From JAUVKA01 sp964465145 (GTDB taxonomy: Bacteria > Bacteroidota > Bacteroidia > Bacteroidales > UBA12481): 46,906 bases of DNA. Below the pieces are notes generated by a model. The model searched no databases, was not told the DNA's origin, and saw nothing but the letters and a program-made list of their open reading frames with translations. The translations under genes were made by a program, and so were the position numbers. The stretch spans positions 1 to 46,906 of the forward strand of contig CAYXJR010000030.1 of assembly GCA_964465145.1 (NCBI GenBank). Direction: 5' to 3'. Below are positions 16,359-24,616 of the stretch, in pieces (within the stretch, counting starts at the first letter, position 1; every line of letters begins with the position of its first letter).

Positions 16359-18011
16359 ATGCATCAAATATCAGCCCATAATGCCACAAAAATGGATAAC
16401 ATTACCGGATACCTGAATCGAAATGCTATAAAATTCCCGGATAAACCGGCCATTCTCCATCCTGTGGTTATCTCTTTCAAGAAGCTTGACCAGGAAGTTG
16501 ATAGATATGCGGCCGGGCTCATTATCTCAGGTATAACTAAGGGGACTCATACCATACTATTGGTTTCTGCCGGATCAGAATTTTTTATCCTGTGTTTTGC
16601 CCTCCTGAGAATAGGGGCAGTTCCTATAATAATAGATCCCGGGATGGGAATACGAGCTATGGCCCGGGCCTTATCCGGGTCGGATGCCAGGGCTTTCATT
16701 GGGATACCCAAAACCCACTTGTTAAAGTACCTATATCCACGTTCTTTCAGGAAGGTGAGGATTTGGATTCACACAGGTCGGGCCTGGATGCCAGGCTCTA
16801 AACCATCATTTAGCTTAAGGAAGGATATTGAACTCCCAGGGCCTCAGTGTAATATGAAATCTAATGAGCTTGCTGCCGTTTTTTTTACCAGCGGAAGTAC
16901 CGGGCCTCCCAAGGGAGTAATCTACAATGCTGGTATGCTGGAAGCCCAGGTTAGGATGATGGAAGAGCATTTTAAATATGGTCCTGAAGAAATTGATTTA
17001 TGCACCTTCCCCTTGCTTGGCCTTTTTGTAACCTGCCTTGGGAGTTCTCTGGTAATAGCGGATATGGACCCACTTCGACCTGCCAGCCTTAATCCGGAAA
17101 AACTCATTAAAAATCTTAATGTTCATCGGTGCACTCAGATGTTCGGCTCACCTACGATCCTTAATCGCCTTGTCCGGTATGCAAAGAATAATGATGTGAA
17201 ACTCATTACCCTGAGGCGTGTCATCTCCGCGGGAGCACCTGTTCCTCTGGATCTGCAGAAAGCATTTCTTAAACTTTCAATAGGTCATGCTGAGATCCAT
17301 ACTCCCTATGGTGCTACCGAAGCTTTACCTGTTACGGATATTACAGCCACCGAACTTATGCAGCAAACCGAGGAGGAGTCGAGCTATTCCGGCGGGATTT
17401 GCGTGGGATATTCTTTACCCGGGCTGGTGGTTAAAATTATAGTGATCAGTGACGGACCCTTGCATGCCTGGTCGGATGATTTGGTACTCCCGGTGGGTGA
17501 TGTGGGGGAGATTGTAGTTAAAGGGGCACACGTATCCCAGGAATATAAAAATAATACGCATGCCAACGAACTGGCAAAAATTCTTGATTCTTCTGATGGA
17601 GGAATTTGGCATCGCATGGGAGATGTAGGGCGTATGGATGAGAATGGCAGGATATGGTTCTACGGCAGAAAGAATCACCGGGTAATAGCAGCTTCCGGAA
17701 CCCTGTTTACTATTCCAACGGAGGCAGTTTTTAACCAGCATCCTGATGTAATGCGCACAGCCCTGGTTGGTGTAACTGTTCCTGGTCAAAAGTTTAAAAA
17801 ACCAGTTATTTGTATTCAAACAGAATCTGAGATAGATGAAAGGAAATTCCCGGAACTCAAGCAGGAATTGTTGGAATTGTGTTATCGCAATGAATTGACG
17901 AAAGATATTCGACATATTTTTTTTCACAAGAATTTTCCTGTTGATCCCAGGCATAATGCTAAGATTTTTCGTGAGAAATTGGCTGTATGGGCTGAGAGGA
18001 GGGTGAAATGA
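16359..18011 (+). CDS. oleC: OleC beta-lactone synthetase (ANL superfamily)
   Basis: AMP-forming enzyme of 550 residues. OleC activates a 2-alkyl-3-hydroxy acid with ATP and closes it to a cis-beta-lactone. The P-loop FFTSGSTGPPKG (residues 175-186) is followed by YNAGMLEAQVRMM, a stretch typical of OleC rather than of ordinary acyl-CoA ligases. Further family blocks are CTFPLLGLF, IADMDPLRPA, RRVISAGAPVP, TPYGATEALPV, GICVGYSLPG, HRMGDVGRMDENGRIWF and GRKNHRV. It starts at the ATG 2 nt after the preceding stop; an internal ATG at codon 12 is possible. It overlaps oleD by ATGA. This is the strongest single assignment in the operon and anchors the pathway call. Confidence 0.92.
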   Translation: MHQISAHNATKMDNITGYLNRNAIKFPDKPAILHPVVISFKKLDQEVDRYAAGLIISGITKGTHTILLVSAGSEFFILCFALLRIGAVPIIIDPGMGIRAMARALSGSDARAFIGIPKTHLLKYLYPRSFRKVRIWIHTGRAWMPGSKPSFSLRKDIELPGPQCNMKSNELAAVFFTSGSTGPPKGVIYNAGMLEAQVRMMEEHFKYGPEEIDLCTFPLLGLFVTCLGSSLVIADMDPLRPASLNPEKLIKNLNVHRCTQMFGSPTILNRLVRYAKNNDVKLITLRRVISAGAPVPLDLQKAFLKLSIGHAEIHTPYGATEALPVTDITATELMQQTEEESSYSGGICVGYSLPGLVVKIIVISDGPLHAWSDDLVLPVGDVGEIVVKGAHVSQEYKNNTHANELAKILDSSDGGIWHRMGDVGRMDENGRIWFYGRKNHRVIAASGTLFTIPTEAVFNQHPDVMRTALVGVTVPGQKFKKPVICIQTESEIDERKFPELKQELLELCYRNELTKDIRHIFFHKNFPVDPRHNAKIFREKLAVWAERRVK

Positions 18012-18997
18012 GAATTCTGGTTACGGGTGGAGGTGGTTTTATTGGAGGGGCACTGATCAAAAGATTGGTGGAGGAGGGGCATCAGGTCAGCAGTCTTGCG
18101 CGGGGGGACTATCCATGGCTTCGGGAAATTGGTGTTGATGTAATTTGTGCTGATTTACAGGATGTTAGATCGGTGGTTCAGGCTTCTGCCGGAATGGATA
18201 TCGTTTTTCACGTAGCGGCAAAAGCCGGCTTGTGGGGATCATATAGAGAGTTTTTTGATGTCAATGTTACCGGTACTAAAAATGTTATACATGCCTGCAT
18301 AAAAAATGGGGTTAGGTCCCTGGTTTTCACCAGTTCCGCAAGCGTGGTTTTTGATGGAAACAATATTGAAGGACTTAACGAGAATCTACCCTACCCTTCA
18401 AGACCGTTGTCCCATTATACAGCAACCAAAGCCCTTGCCGAGCAAGCCGTATTGAATGCTAACGGTCCTGATCTGAAAACCATTTCCCTCCGCCCGCATC
18501 TGGTTTGGGGGCCGGGCGATCGGCATATCTTGCCCCGTATTATTAACCAGGCAAAAGCAGGGAAACTACGTATCATAGGAAATGGCAAGAATGTAATTGA
18601 TACCACTTATATAGATAATGCTGTCCTTGTTCATTTATGTGCTGCTAAGGCCCTGATTGATAATCTCAAAGCTTGTGGGAAAACCTATTTTATTTCCAAC
18701 GGAGAGCCTGTCCTGTTATGGGAGCTGGTTAATGGTCTGCTCAAGGCTGCTGGTCTTGCTCCCCCCAAAAAGAAAATCTCCTCAGGAGCAGCAATGAAAA
18801 TAGCGGGTACTCTGGAATTATTTCATAAGATCTTTCGAGCCGGCAAGGCCCCACGACTCACACGTTTTCTGGTACATGAATTAACTGCTTCCCACTGGTT
18901 TGATATTTCAGCAGCAGAAACTGAATTAGGATACAGGCCGGAGGTTACTATTCAGGAGGGACTAAAACTGCTGGCAGAGTACAATAGAAGAGTTTAG
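18008..18997 (+). CDS. oleD: OleD NAD(P)H-dependent beta-keto acid reductase
   Basis: Extended short-chain dehydrogenase of 329 residues. OleD reduces the 2-alkyl-3-keto acid made by OleA to the 3-hydroxy acid used by OleC. The Rossmann motif GGGGFIG is at residues 7-13 and the catalytic Tyr137/Lys141 in YTATK, with Ser in FTSSASV. Family blocks include SLARGDYPWL, VFHVAAKAGLWGSY, NVTGTKNVIHAC, SLRPHLVWGPGD and DTTYIDNAV. It is the last gene of the coupled operon, ends in TAG, and is followed by an AT-rich degenerate repeat region rather than a clear terminator. Confidence 0.9.
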   Translation: MRILVTGGGGFIGGALIKRLVEEGHQVSSLARGDYPWLREIGVDVICADLQDVRSVVQASAGMDIVFHVAAKAGLWGSYREFFDVNVTGTKNVIHACIKNGVRSLVFTSSASVVFDGNNIEGLNENLPYPSRPLSHYTATKALAEQAVLNANGPDLKTISLRPHLVWGPGDRHILPRIINQAKAGKLRIIGNGKNVIDTTYIDNAVLVHLCAAKALIDNLKACGKTYFISNGEPVLLWELVNGLLKAAGLAPPKKKISSGAAMKIAGTLELFHKIFRAGKAPRLTRFLVHELTASHWFDISAAETELGYRPEVTIQEGLKLLAEYNRRV

Positions 18998-19133
18998 GTA
19001 TTTAAGTGTATTTGGGTATATTCGGTTACTCAGATACTTAATTGTCTTGATGATTGTTCTATATGTATAGAATATTGAACCGAAATTGAAACAAATAGGA
19101 AGTAAGATCTTGCCGCTGGGTTATCTACGGAAA

Positions 19134-19520
19134 ATGAAATATCTTGAAGGTAAAAACCTTTCGATATGGTCCTGGCGTGTTGCATGGCATTATGTCCGAA
19201 GAACAGCGCGTTTGATAAAGAAAGGTGCCGGACTTGTTGGTGAAGAAGCTACAGAAACCCAGACAATGGCCGTGTCTTTCTTCCGGATGCTGGAATACAA
19301 GTTAAACCTGAAAAACAGGAAGGAACCTCCAACCGAAGAAGAAGTCAAAGCAGCTATTGAGCAATTAAAAGATGTAGGTCGTTTCTCTCTCTTTGCCACT
19401 GTCTCAATTCTTCCAGGTGGCGGGTTTTCTCTTATTGGGCTGGAATTGCTGGCCAGGAAATTTGGAGTAAAAAGTTTTACGTTAATACCATCGGCTTTCA
19501 GGAAGAAGAAGAAACCGTGA
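19134..19520 (+). CDS. LETM1-domain-like small protein
   Basis: Protein of 128 residues from the ATG at 19134; a TTG at 19086 would add 16 residues. The C-terminal half has a hydrophobic segment ILPGGGFSLIGLELLARKFGV preceded by an amphipathic, acidic helix region (PTEEEVKAAIEQLKDVGRFSLFA), which resembles the bacterial LETM1-like proteins. In mitochondria that domain is linked to cation/proton exchange and ribosome binding; the bacterial role is not established. The N-terminal half is basic (RRTARLIKKG). It lies 136 nt after oleD on the same strand and converges with typA. Whether it belongs to the ole operon is open. Confidence 0.55.
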   Translation: MKYLEGKNLSIWSWRVAWHYVRRTARLIKKGAGLVGEEATETQTMAVSFFRMLEYKLNLKNRKEPPTEEEVKAAIEQLKDVGRFSLFATVSILPGGGFSLIGLELLARKFGVKSFTLIPSAFRKKKKP

Positions 19521-19600
19521 ATCCGTTATACTGGTGATGATAATAGAGAGAGTGCTTGTTAGTTTTATTTTGTCCTCAGTCCCTTCATCCCCAATCCCTT

Positions 19601-21382
19601 CTAATACTTCTTATTCAAATCGATCTTCCTTATCCGTAATTTTTTCGGAGTTACTTCCAGGTACTCATCATCTTTTAGATACTCCATGTATTGTTCGAGG
19701 GAGAGCGTTCTGGATGGGGCTATATTCATCTTATCATCTGTTCCCGAAGCCCTCATATTAGTGAGTTTCTTGGTTTTACAAATGTTTACTACCAGGTCGT
19801 TCTGCCGGATGTGTTCCCCTATCACCTGTCCTCGGTAAATCGGTTCCCCTAAAGGAACAAGGAAAGTGCCTCTGTCTTGAAGTTTATCAACGGCGTATGG
19901 AATGGAGATGCCTGTTTCCTGGGAGATCAGAGCACCACTTCTCTTGCTTCCAATTTCGCCCTTCCAGGGCATGTAAGCAACAAAACGATGAGCCAGAATA
20001 GCTTCTCCCTCGGTAAGGGTGAGAATCTGGTTGGAAATTCCCATTAACCCCCGGGATGGTATATTGAACTGCAAGCTGTTACGGTCACCGCGGTATTCGA
20101 TGTCCAACAGTTCTCCCTTGCGTTGTGATACGGCCTCTATAACTTTTCCCTGAAAAGCTTCAGGTACATTAACCGTCAGATGTTCAATTGGTTCGTGGGT
20201 CTTTCCGTCAATTTCTTTCAACAGAACCTGAGGTTGTCCTAATTGAAATTCGTAGCCTTCGCGACGCATGGTTTCCACCAGTATAGACAGGTGGAGGATT
20301 CCACGGCCATAGACATTCAGCATATCAGGTGAGTCAGTTTCTTCCACCCGTAGTGCCAGATTCTTTTCTATTTCACGGTAGAGCCGTTCGCGCAGATGAC
20401 GTGATGTTACAAACTTGCCATCCTGTCCGAAAAAAGGTGAGTTGTTGATGGTAAACATCATGCTCATGGTAGGTTCGTCCACCTTAATTGGGATTAGTCC
20501 TTCGGGATTCTCTGCATCGGCAACGGTATCACCTATCTCAAATCCATCCAATCCCATCAGTGCTACTATCTCTCCTGACCGAACTGGTGTTTTAATCTTT
20601 TCTTTCCCCAATCCCTCAAATCGGTAGAGTTCTTTGATGACACATTTGTATGCTCTTCCGTCACTTTTTACCAGAGAAACCTGTTGCCCCATTTGTATGG
20701 TCCCCCGTGAAATCCGCCCAACAGCAATCCTCCCAACATATGAAGAGTAATCGAGGCTGGTGATCATCATCTGAAGGCTGCCTTCCACGAATGGAGCTTC
20801 AGGAATGTGTTCAATTATCTGATCGAGAAGGAAACTAACATCCTGGGTCGGCTTTAACCAGTCTTTTCCCATCCAGCCTTCTTTGGATGAGCCGTACACA
20901 GTTGGGAAATCAAGTTGATCTTCACTAGCATCCAGATGGGCCATAAGGTCAAATACCTGCTCTTGCACCTCCTCAGGTTTGCAATTCGGCTTGTCAACCT
21001 TGTTGATCACCACGATAGGCTTTAGATTCAGCTCAATTGCTTTCTGCAACACAAACCGTGTTTGTGGCATTGGCCCCTCGAAAGCATCTACCAGGAGAAG
21101 CACCCCGTCGGCCATGTTAAGAACCCGTTCCACCTCACCACCGAAATCTGAGTGACCGGGGGTGTCTATTATGTTGATTTTAACATCTTTATATCTAACC
21201 GAAACGTTTTTAGAAAGGATAGTTATACCCCGTTCGCGTTCCAGGTCATTGCTGTCGAGGATCAGGTCTTCAACCTCCTCATTATCTCTAAACATTTTCA
21301 TCTGATGAAGAATGCGGTCAACCAGCGTAGTTTTGCCGTGGTCAACGTGAGCTATTATAGCGATGTTTCTGATACTAAGCAT
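19601..21382 (-). CDS. typA: TypA/BipA ribosome-associated GTPase
   Basis: Translational GTPase of 593 residues acting on the ribosome, important for 50S assembly and stress adaptation. G motifs: AHVDHGKTT (G1), RERGITI (G2), DTPGHSDFGGEVERVL (G3), NKVDK (G4). Domain II and the TypA-specific C-terminal part (YRGDRNSLQFNIPSRGLMGI, TNMRASGTDDKMNIAPS) are complete. The start is the ATG at 21382 (MLSIRNIAIIAHVDHGK); the frame is open to a TTG at 21409 but that extension overlaps the -7 element. It is monocistronic and convergent with the LETM1-like gene. Confidence 0.97.
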   Translation of the reverse strand: MLSIRNIAIIAHVDHGKTTLVDRILHQMKMFRDNEEVEDLILDSNDLERERGITILSKNVSVRYKDVKINIIDTPGHSDFGGEVERVLNMADGVLLLVDAFEGPMPQTRFVLQKAIELNLKPIVVINKVDKPNCKPEEVQEQVFDLMAHLDASEDQLDFPTVYGSSKEGWMGKDWLKPTQDVSFLLDQIIEHIPEAPFVEGSLQMMITSLDYSSYVGRIAVGRISRGTIQMGQQVSLVKSDGRAYKCVIKELYRFEGLGKEKIKTPVRSGEIVALMGLDGFEIGDTVADAENPEGLIPIKVDEPTMSMMFTINNSPFFGQDGKFVTSRHLRERLYREIEKNLALRVEETDSPDMLNVYGRGILHLSILVETMRREGYEFQLGQPQVLLKEIDGKTHEPIEHLTVNVPEAFQGKVIEAVSQRKGELLDIEYRGDRNSLQFNIPSRGLMGISNQILTLTEGEAILAHRFVAYMPWKGEIGSKRSGALISQETGISIPYAVDKLQDRGTFLVPLGEPIYRGQVIGEHIRQNDLVVNICKTKKLTNMRASGTDDKMNIAPSRTLSLEQYMEYLKDDEYLEVTPKKLRIRKIDLNKKY

Positions 21383-21406
21383 TTTTGTCTTCTGAATTCG
21401 AGGGCG

Positions 21407-21414
21407 CAAAGGTA
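21407..21414 (-). promoter_or_regulatory. -7 promoter element of typA
   Basis: TACCTTTG on the minus strand matches TAnnTTTG, 24 nt before the chosen ATG. No TTG at the right distance upstream was found. Confidence 0.4.
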
Positions 21415-21439
21415 GGTAAAAAATGGTGAAGAATGACAG

Positions 21440-21594
21440 GTGACGAGTGACAAAAAAAAGGTGACGAAAAAGGTTACATTAAGGTAACGTAGGGTTACAA
21501 AAAAGGTGATTCAAGGTGATTCAAGGTGATCGTAGCCCCTGGCCTTGTGCCTGGGGTTTGTGATTCAAGGTGATTTGGGTGATTCAGGTGATTA
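21440..21594. repeat. Degenerate tandem repeats between typA and the amidase
   Basis: GTGACGA/GTGACAA units (21440-21453) are followed by 10-bp GGTGATTCAA units (21505-21534) and again by TGATTCAAGG-like units (21560-21594). A GC-rich imperfect hairpin (CCCCTGGC/GCCTGGGG) separates the two blocks. The same words occur near 37231-37309. No ORF is supported here. Confidence 0.6.
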
Positions 21595-21630
21595 ACTTAT
21601 TGCCTTATTAACTAATCACTTAGCCTTATA

Positions 21631-21662
21631 CTTAAGCCTCAAGCTTCAAGTCTTAAGCCTTG
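21631..21662. repeat. 7-bp tandem array after the amidase gene
   Basis: The units CTTAAGC, CTCAAGC, TTCAAGT, CTTAAGC and CTTG end 8 nt from the amidase stop codon (minus strand). Confidence 0.55.
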
Positions 21663-21669
21663 TAAAGTA

Positions 21670-22473
21670 TCATCTTCCCTGGTAGTCCTTTACGATTGCT
21701 TCACTGATCCACTTGGCCAGTGCCTCCCGGTTTTCTTTAAGGACAAAACGCCTCTGGTCCCTTGGATTGCCGATGTTCCCAAGCTCGATAAACACGGCAG
21801 GGGGCAGGGTATTGCGGATAATATAGAGATTGCTTCGTTCAGATACGGTTCCCCTGTATCCCCGGTTCGGCTGGTGCTGTACATATTTTTCCTTAAAGGT
21901 ATTTTGTATTGTTTGTGCCAGCCTTTTCCCTGATTTACTCTTTTTATGATGGTAAAAGAATACATCTATGTTTTCACCTTTACTTCTGCTATCAAGATGG
22001 ATGATTATAACACGCTGATAATTAGAACTATTCTGGTGGTAAAGGGAATTCACGGCTTTTGACCTCTGGGACAAGCGGGCAATTTGATTCAAGGGGATGG
22101 CCTTGTTCGGGTAGCATCTTTCATCTTTATCAGATTTAAGGATCGATTCGTCACGTATACCATCATTATTATCCCTGGTGATCATATAAACATCAGCTCC
22201 CTGTTCAATGAGCAAACGCGCCAGCCGAAGTGTTACATCATAAGCATATTCATCTTCGCTGAGAGTGTAATTACCATATTTACCCTGAGCCCCGGGATCC
22301 GGCCCGCCATGGCCCGCGACCAGGTAAAAGACGGCGCCTTTCAGTTCAGTGGAAATGATAACAACCTTCTCGTATTCCGGACCGAAAATCTTATAGCTGC
22401 GTGCAGGGGGCTCCTGTCCAATCAATATATTGGGCAGCAGAAAAAGACATATTATTAGAGAATATTTCTTCAA
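21670..22473 (-). CDS. N-acetylmuramoyl-L-alanine amidase (Amidase_3)
   Basis: Exported protein of 267 residues with a signal peptide (SLIICLFLLPNILIGQ). Amidase_3 enzymes are zinc hydrolases that cut the amide between muramic acid and the peptide stem. Metal ligands and motif: His55 in VAGHGGPDPGAQG, Glu75 in LSEDEYAYDV and a His in VIIIHLDSRSKGEN; the catalytic Glu is in AVFIELGNIGNPRD. LRLARLLIEQGADVYMIT is the usual helix-strand pair. It lacks LysM or SPOR repeats, so peptidoglycan targeting must come from the catalytic domain or partners. It is a single gene with a repeat array at its 3' side. Confidence 0.92.
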   Translation of the reverse strand: MKKYSLIICLFLLPNILIGQEPPARSYKIFGPEYEKVVIISTELKGAVFYLVAGHGGPDPGAQGKYGNYTLSEDEYAYDVTLRLARLLIEQGADVYMITRDNNDGIRDESILKSDKDERCYPNKAIPLNQIARLSQRSKAVNSLYHQNSSNYQRVIIIHLDSRSKGENIDVFFYHHKKSKSGKRLAQTIQNTFKEKYVQHQPNRGYRGTVSERSNLYIIRNTLPPAVFIELGNIGNPRDQRRFVLKENREALAKWISEAIVKDYQGR

Positions 22474-22789
22474 TACGAGCTGAAAATAGTAAAAATCTAC
22501 TCCTGTGGGGCATTTTTAGACCCTTTTTCAATACAATTTCAACCTTAAAAGGTTTTGCTCACCACGGAGCCATGTCTTAGTGTTAGCACTGTCAAATCAC
22601 ACGTAAACAATATCTATTCAAAACTCAAAATCGGTTCGCGAAAAGAAGTAATGGATTTTGGGGAGTAGGTAGGTTTGTTTGATTGCATGAGTGTGGATGT
22701 GATTGGAAAAGTTCCCCCTTTTCCTGGCATCAGGAAAGGGGGCCAGGGGGATAGGTTCGTTGAAGGAGAAGGTCCAGGTTATTCTCAGA
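22474..22789. other. Intergenic region with a long hairpin
   Basis: This 316-nt spacer has no credible ORF. It contains a near-perfect hairpin at 22714-22742 (CCCCC-TTTT-CCTG, loop GCAT, CAGG-AAA-GGGGG; one unpaired T) followed by GGCCAGGGGGAT. The hairpin sits 3' of the dihaem protein gene (minus strand, stop at 22790) but has no clear T-tract on that side, so it may be a REP-like element or a terminator. Confidence 0.5.
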
Positions 22790-24616
22790 TTATAAGGATT
22801 TTACAAATTCAACCAGGTTTTTCAAGTCATGTGTTGATAATTCCCCCTGCATGCCATGATGGTCAGATTTAATGACATCCTCAATGGTGGCGCACCTCCC
22901 ATTGAAGAGGTAAGGCCCTGTACGCCAGGCTTCCAGCAGGGTAGGGGTGTCCCAGGTGTTGTTGCCATTATAGGTGTTGTTGCCATTATAGGTGTCGGGC
23001 GGACCAATCGAAGCCATCATCTGGTTAGTATATTTTGGAGGAGGATGACAGTGGTTACATCCCTGGTCCATGAAAACTTTACGACCTTTTTTAGCATTCC
23101 CCGATAATTTTCCATTAACCAGGTAAGGGCTTGGTACAGGCTTTAACGAAGCCAGGTATTGGTCTACTTCCCTGGCTTTGTCTTCCGGGATACTTACGAA
23201 CTGGATATGCCGGAAGCCGGCTCTGACTGCAGTTTCTGCATCTTTCCTGATGCCAGTAATCATTACAGGTGGTGTAGAGTGAGCCATAAGCATGCTCTTG
23301 CAGTTTTTGGGATTGCCCAATCCATCATTTAAAAGATCCCAATTTAATCCATCAACCCGGGCGTCATTGGGATGACAACCGATGCAGGCCTGCCACTCCT
23401 GAAAGCAATAAGAGGCATCATGAAAAAGTATTTCTCCCAAGCGAATAGAATCGTTTACCAGGCTTGGGTTAAGCTCAATCTGATCTTGTAGTGTGTCAAA
23501 ATTCTCCAGATCAAACGCTGAAAGGTTATCGGTGAAGTAGTTGCCTGCAAACAGTTTTCCATCGTAAATAGCCAGCTCCCGTGGACCATTTCCATCCGCG
23601 GGAACCCTGGTCCGTATACCCGACAAAAAGGTCAGGTCGTAAGCCAGTGCAGATTTATTTTCTGTTTGGGTCAGCTTGTCTCTCAATTTAGCATAGTCGA
23701 TAAAACTGATATCGTGGGTGCCAGAATGCGCCACGATGATCATTTCATCAGTGCACTCAATTCCCCAGGATCCGGCAGCTCCCCTTTCCAACTCATCGAG
23801 CAATATCGTAGAAACCAGGGTTAGATTCCTGGCATCAATAATGCTCAGTGCACTGGTATTCATCCATCCCTGCTCCAGTTGGGTAGTCGGTACCTGAAAC
23901 CTTCCCAGGTTATGTGAGACAAAAACAAAATCCCCATCGGGGCTCACCTTCAGGCCTCTAAGTGCATTACTGCCATTGGCAAGGGGAATATCTTTGATTT
24001 TTGTATTGTCTGATGTCCTGATAACAGATACAGAGCCTGTTACGGTGTCCTTATCGGCCCTGCCCTCAGGCAGGAAATTGGCAACAAACAAGTATTTACC
24101 TTCCGGATCAATATCCTCTGCAAATGGCTGACGCAATACCGGAATCCTCTTGATCTCCTTCAGGGACTCTGCATCAACAACTGAAATATCATTGCTAAAT
24201 TGATTGGCAACATAAAGTGTTTTACCTGAAGGATGTAAAACGGGACTTCGGGATCCGAAGCCTAATTTTGTTTTTTTTAAAGTTTTTAGATCTGGCAAAA
24301 GAAGTTTGGTAATATATCCCTGGGAATAACTGGAGGTTACAAAAACATTATGTCCTGAGCTGGTAATCCCGGTGGGCGAAACTTCTGTTGGATGAGTTTG
24401 CAATTTTCTATGCTCCACGGGATTCCAGTATTCAATTCTGTTGCCGGTTCGCATAGCAACAAGAATATTTCCCGATTCATCAAAACATAATGCAGTCGGG
24501 CTTAATGGGGTGGAGGAGTTAATCGGGTTATTTGAAAAATTCAGGCTCATTGCCAAAATGAGGCCTGCCAGGGACAATGGTAATAGGATCAGCCAATAAG
24601 ACCTATTTCTGGTCAT
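22790..24616 (-). CDS. Beta-propeller/dihaem cytochrome c peroxidase-like protein
   Basis: Secreted or membrane-anchored protein of 608 residues (N-terminal hydrophobic segment WLILLPLSLAGLILAMSL). Residues of about 35-390 are YVTN-type propeller repeats (GKTLYVANQFSNDISVVDAESL, GKYLFVANFLPEG, GDFVFVSHNLG). The C-terminal 200 residues are a MauG/dihaem peroxidase-type domain with two haem c sites, CIGCH and CNHCH. Its start overlaps the stop of the HzsA-like gene by 14 nt, so the two are translationally coupled and probably act together in a periplasmic redox step; the substrate is unknown. Near the C-terminus an 18-bp in-frame duplication repeats YNGNNT. Confidence 0.82.
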   Translation of the reverse strand: MTRNRSYWLILLPLSLAGLILAMSLNFSNNPINSSTPLSPTALCFDESGNILVAMRTGNRIEYWNPVEHRKLQTHPTEVSPTGITSSGHNVFVTSSYSQGYITKLLLPDLKTLKKTKLGFGSRSPVLHPSGKTLYVANQFSNDISVVDAESLKEIKRIPVLRQPFAEDIDPEGKYLFVANFLPEGRADKDTVTGSVSVIRTSDNTKIKDIPLANGSNALRGLKVSPDGDFVFVSHNLGRFQVPTTQLEQGWMNTSALSIIDARNLTLVSTILLDELERGAAGSWGIECTDEMIIVAHSGTHDISFIDYAKLRDKLTQTENKSALAYDLTFLSGIRTRVPADGNGPRELAIYDGKLFAGNYFTDNLSAFDLENFDTLQDQIELNPSLVNDSIRLGEILFHDASYCFQEWQACIGCHPNDARVDGLNWDLLNDGLGNPKNCKSMLMAHSTPPVMITGIRKDAETAVRAGFRHIQFVSIPEDKAREVDQYLASLKPVPSPYLVNGKLSGNAKKGRKVFMDQGCNHCHPPPKYTNQMMASIGPPDTYNGNNTYNGNNTWDTPTLLEAWRTGPYLFNGRCATIEDVIKSDHHGMQGELSTHDLKNLVEFVKSL

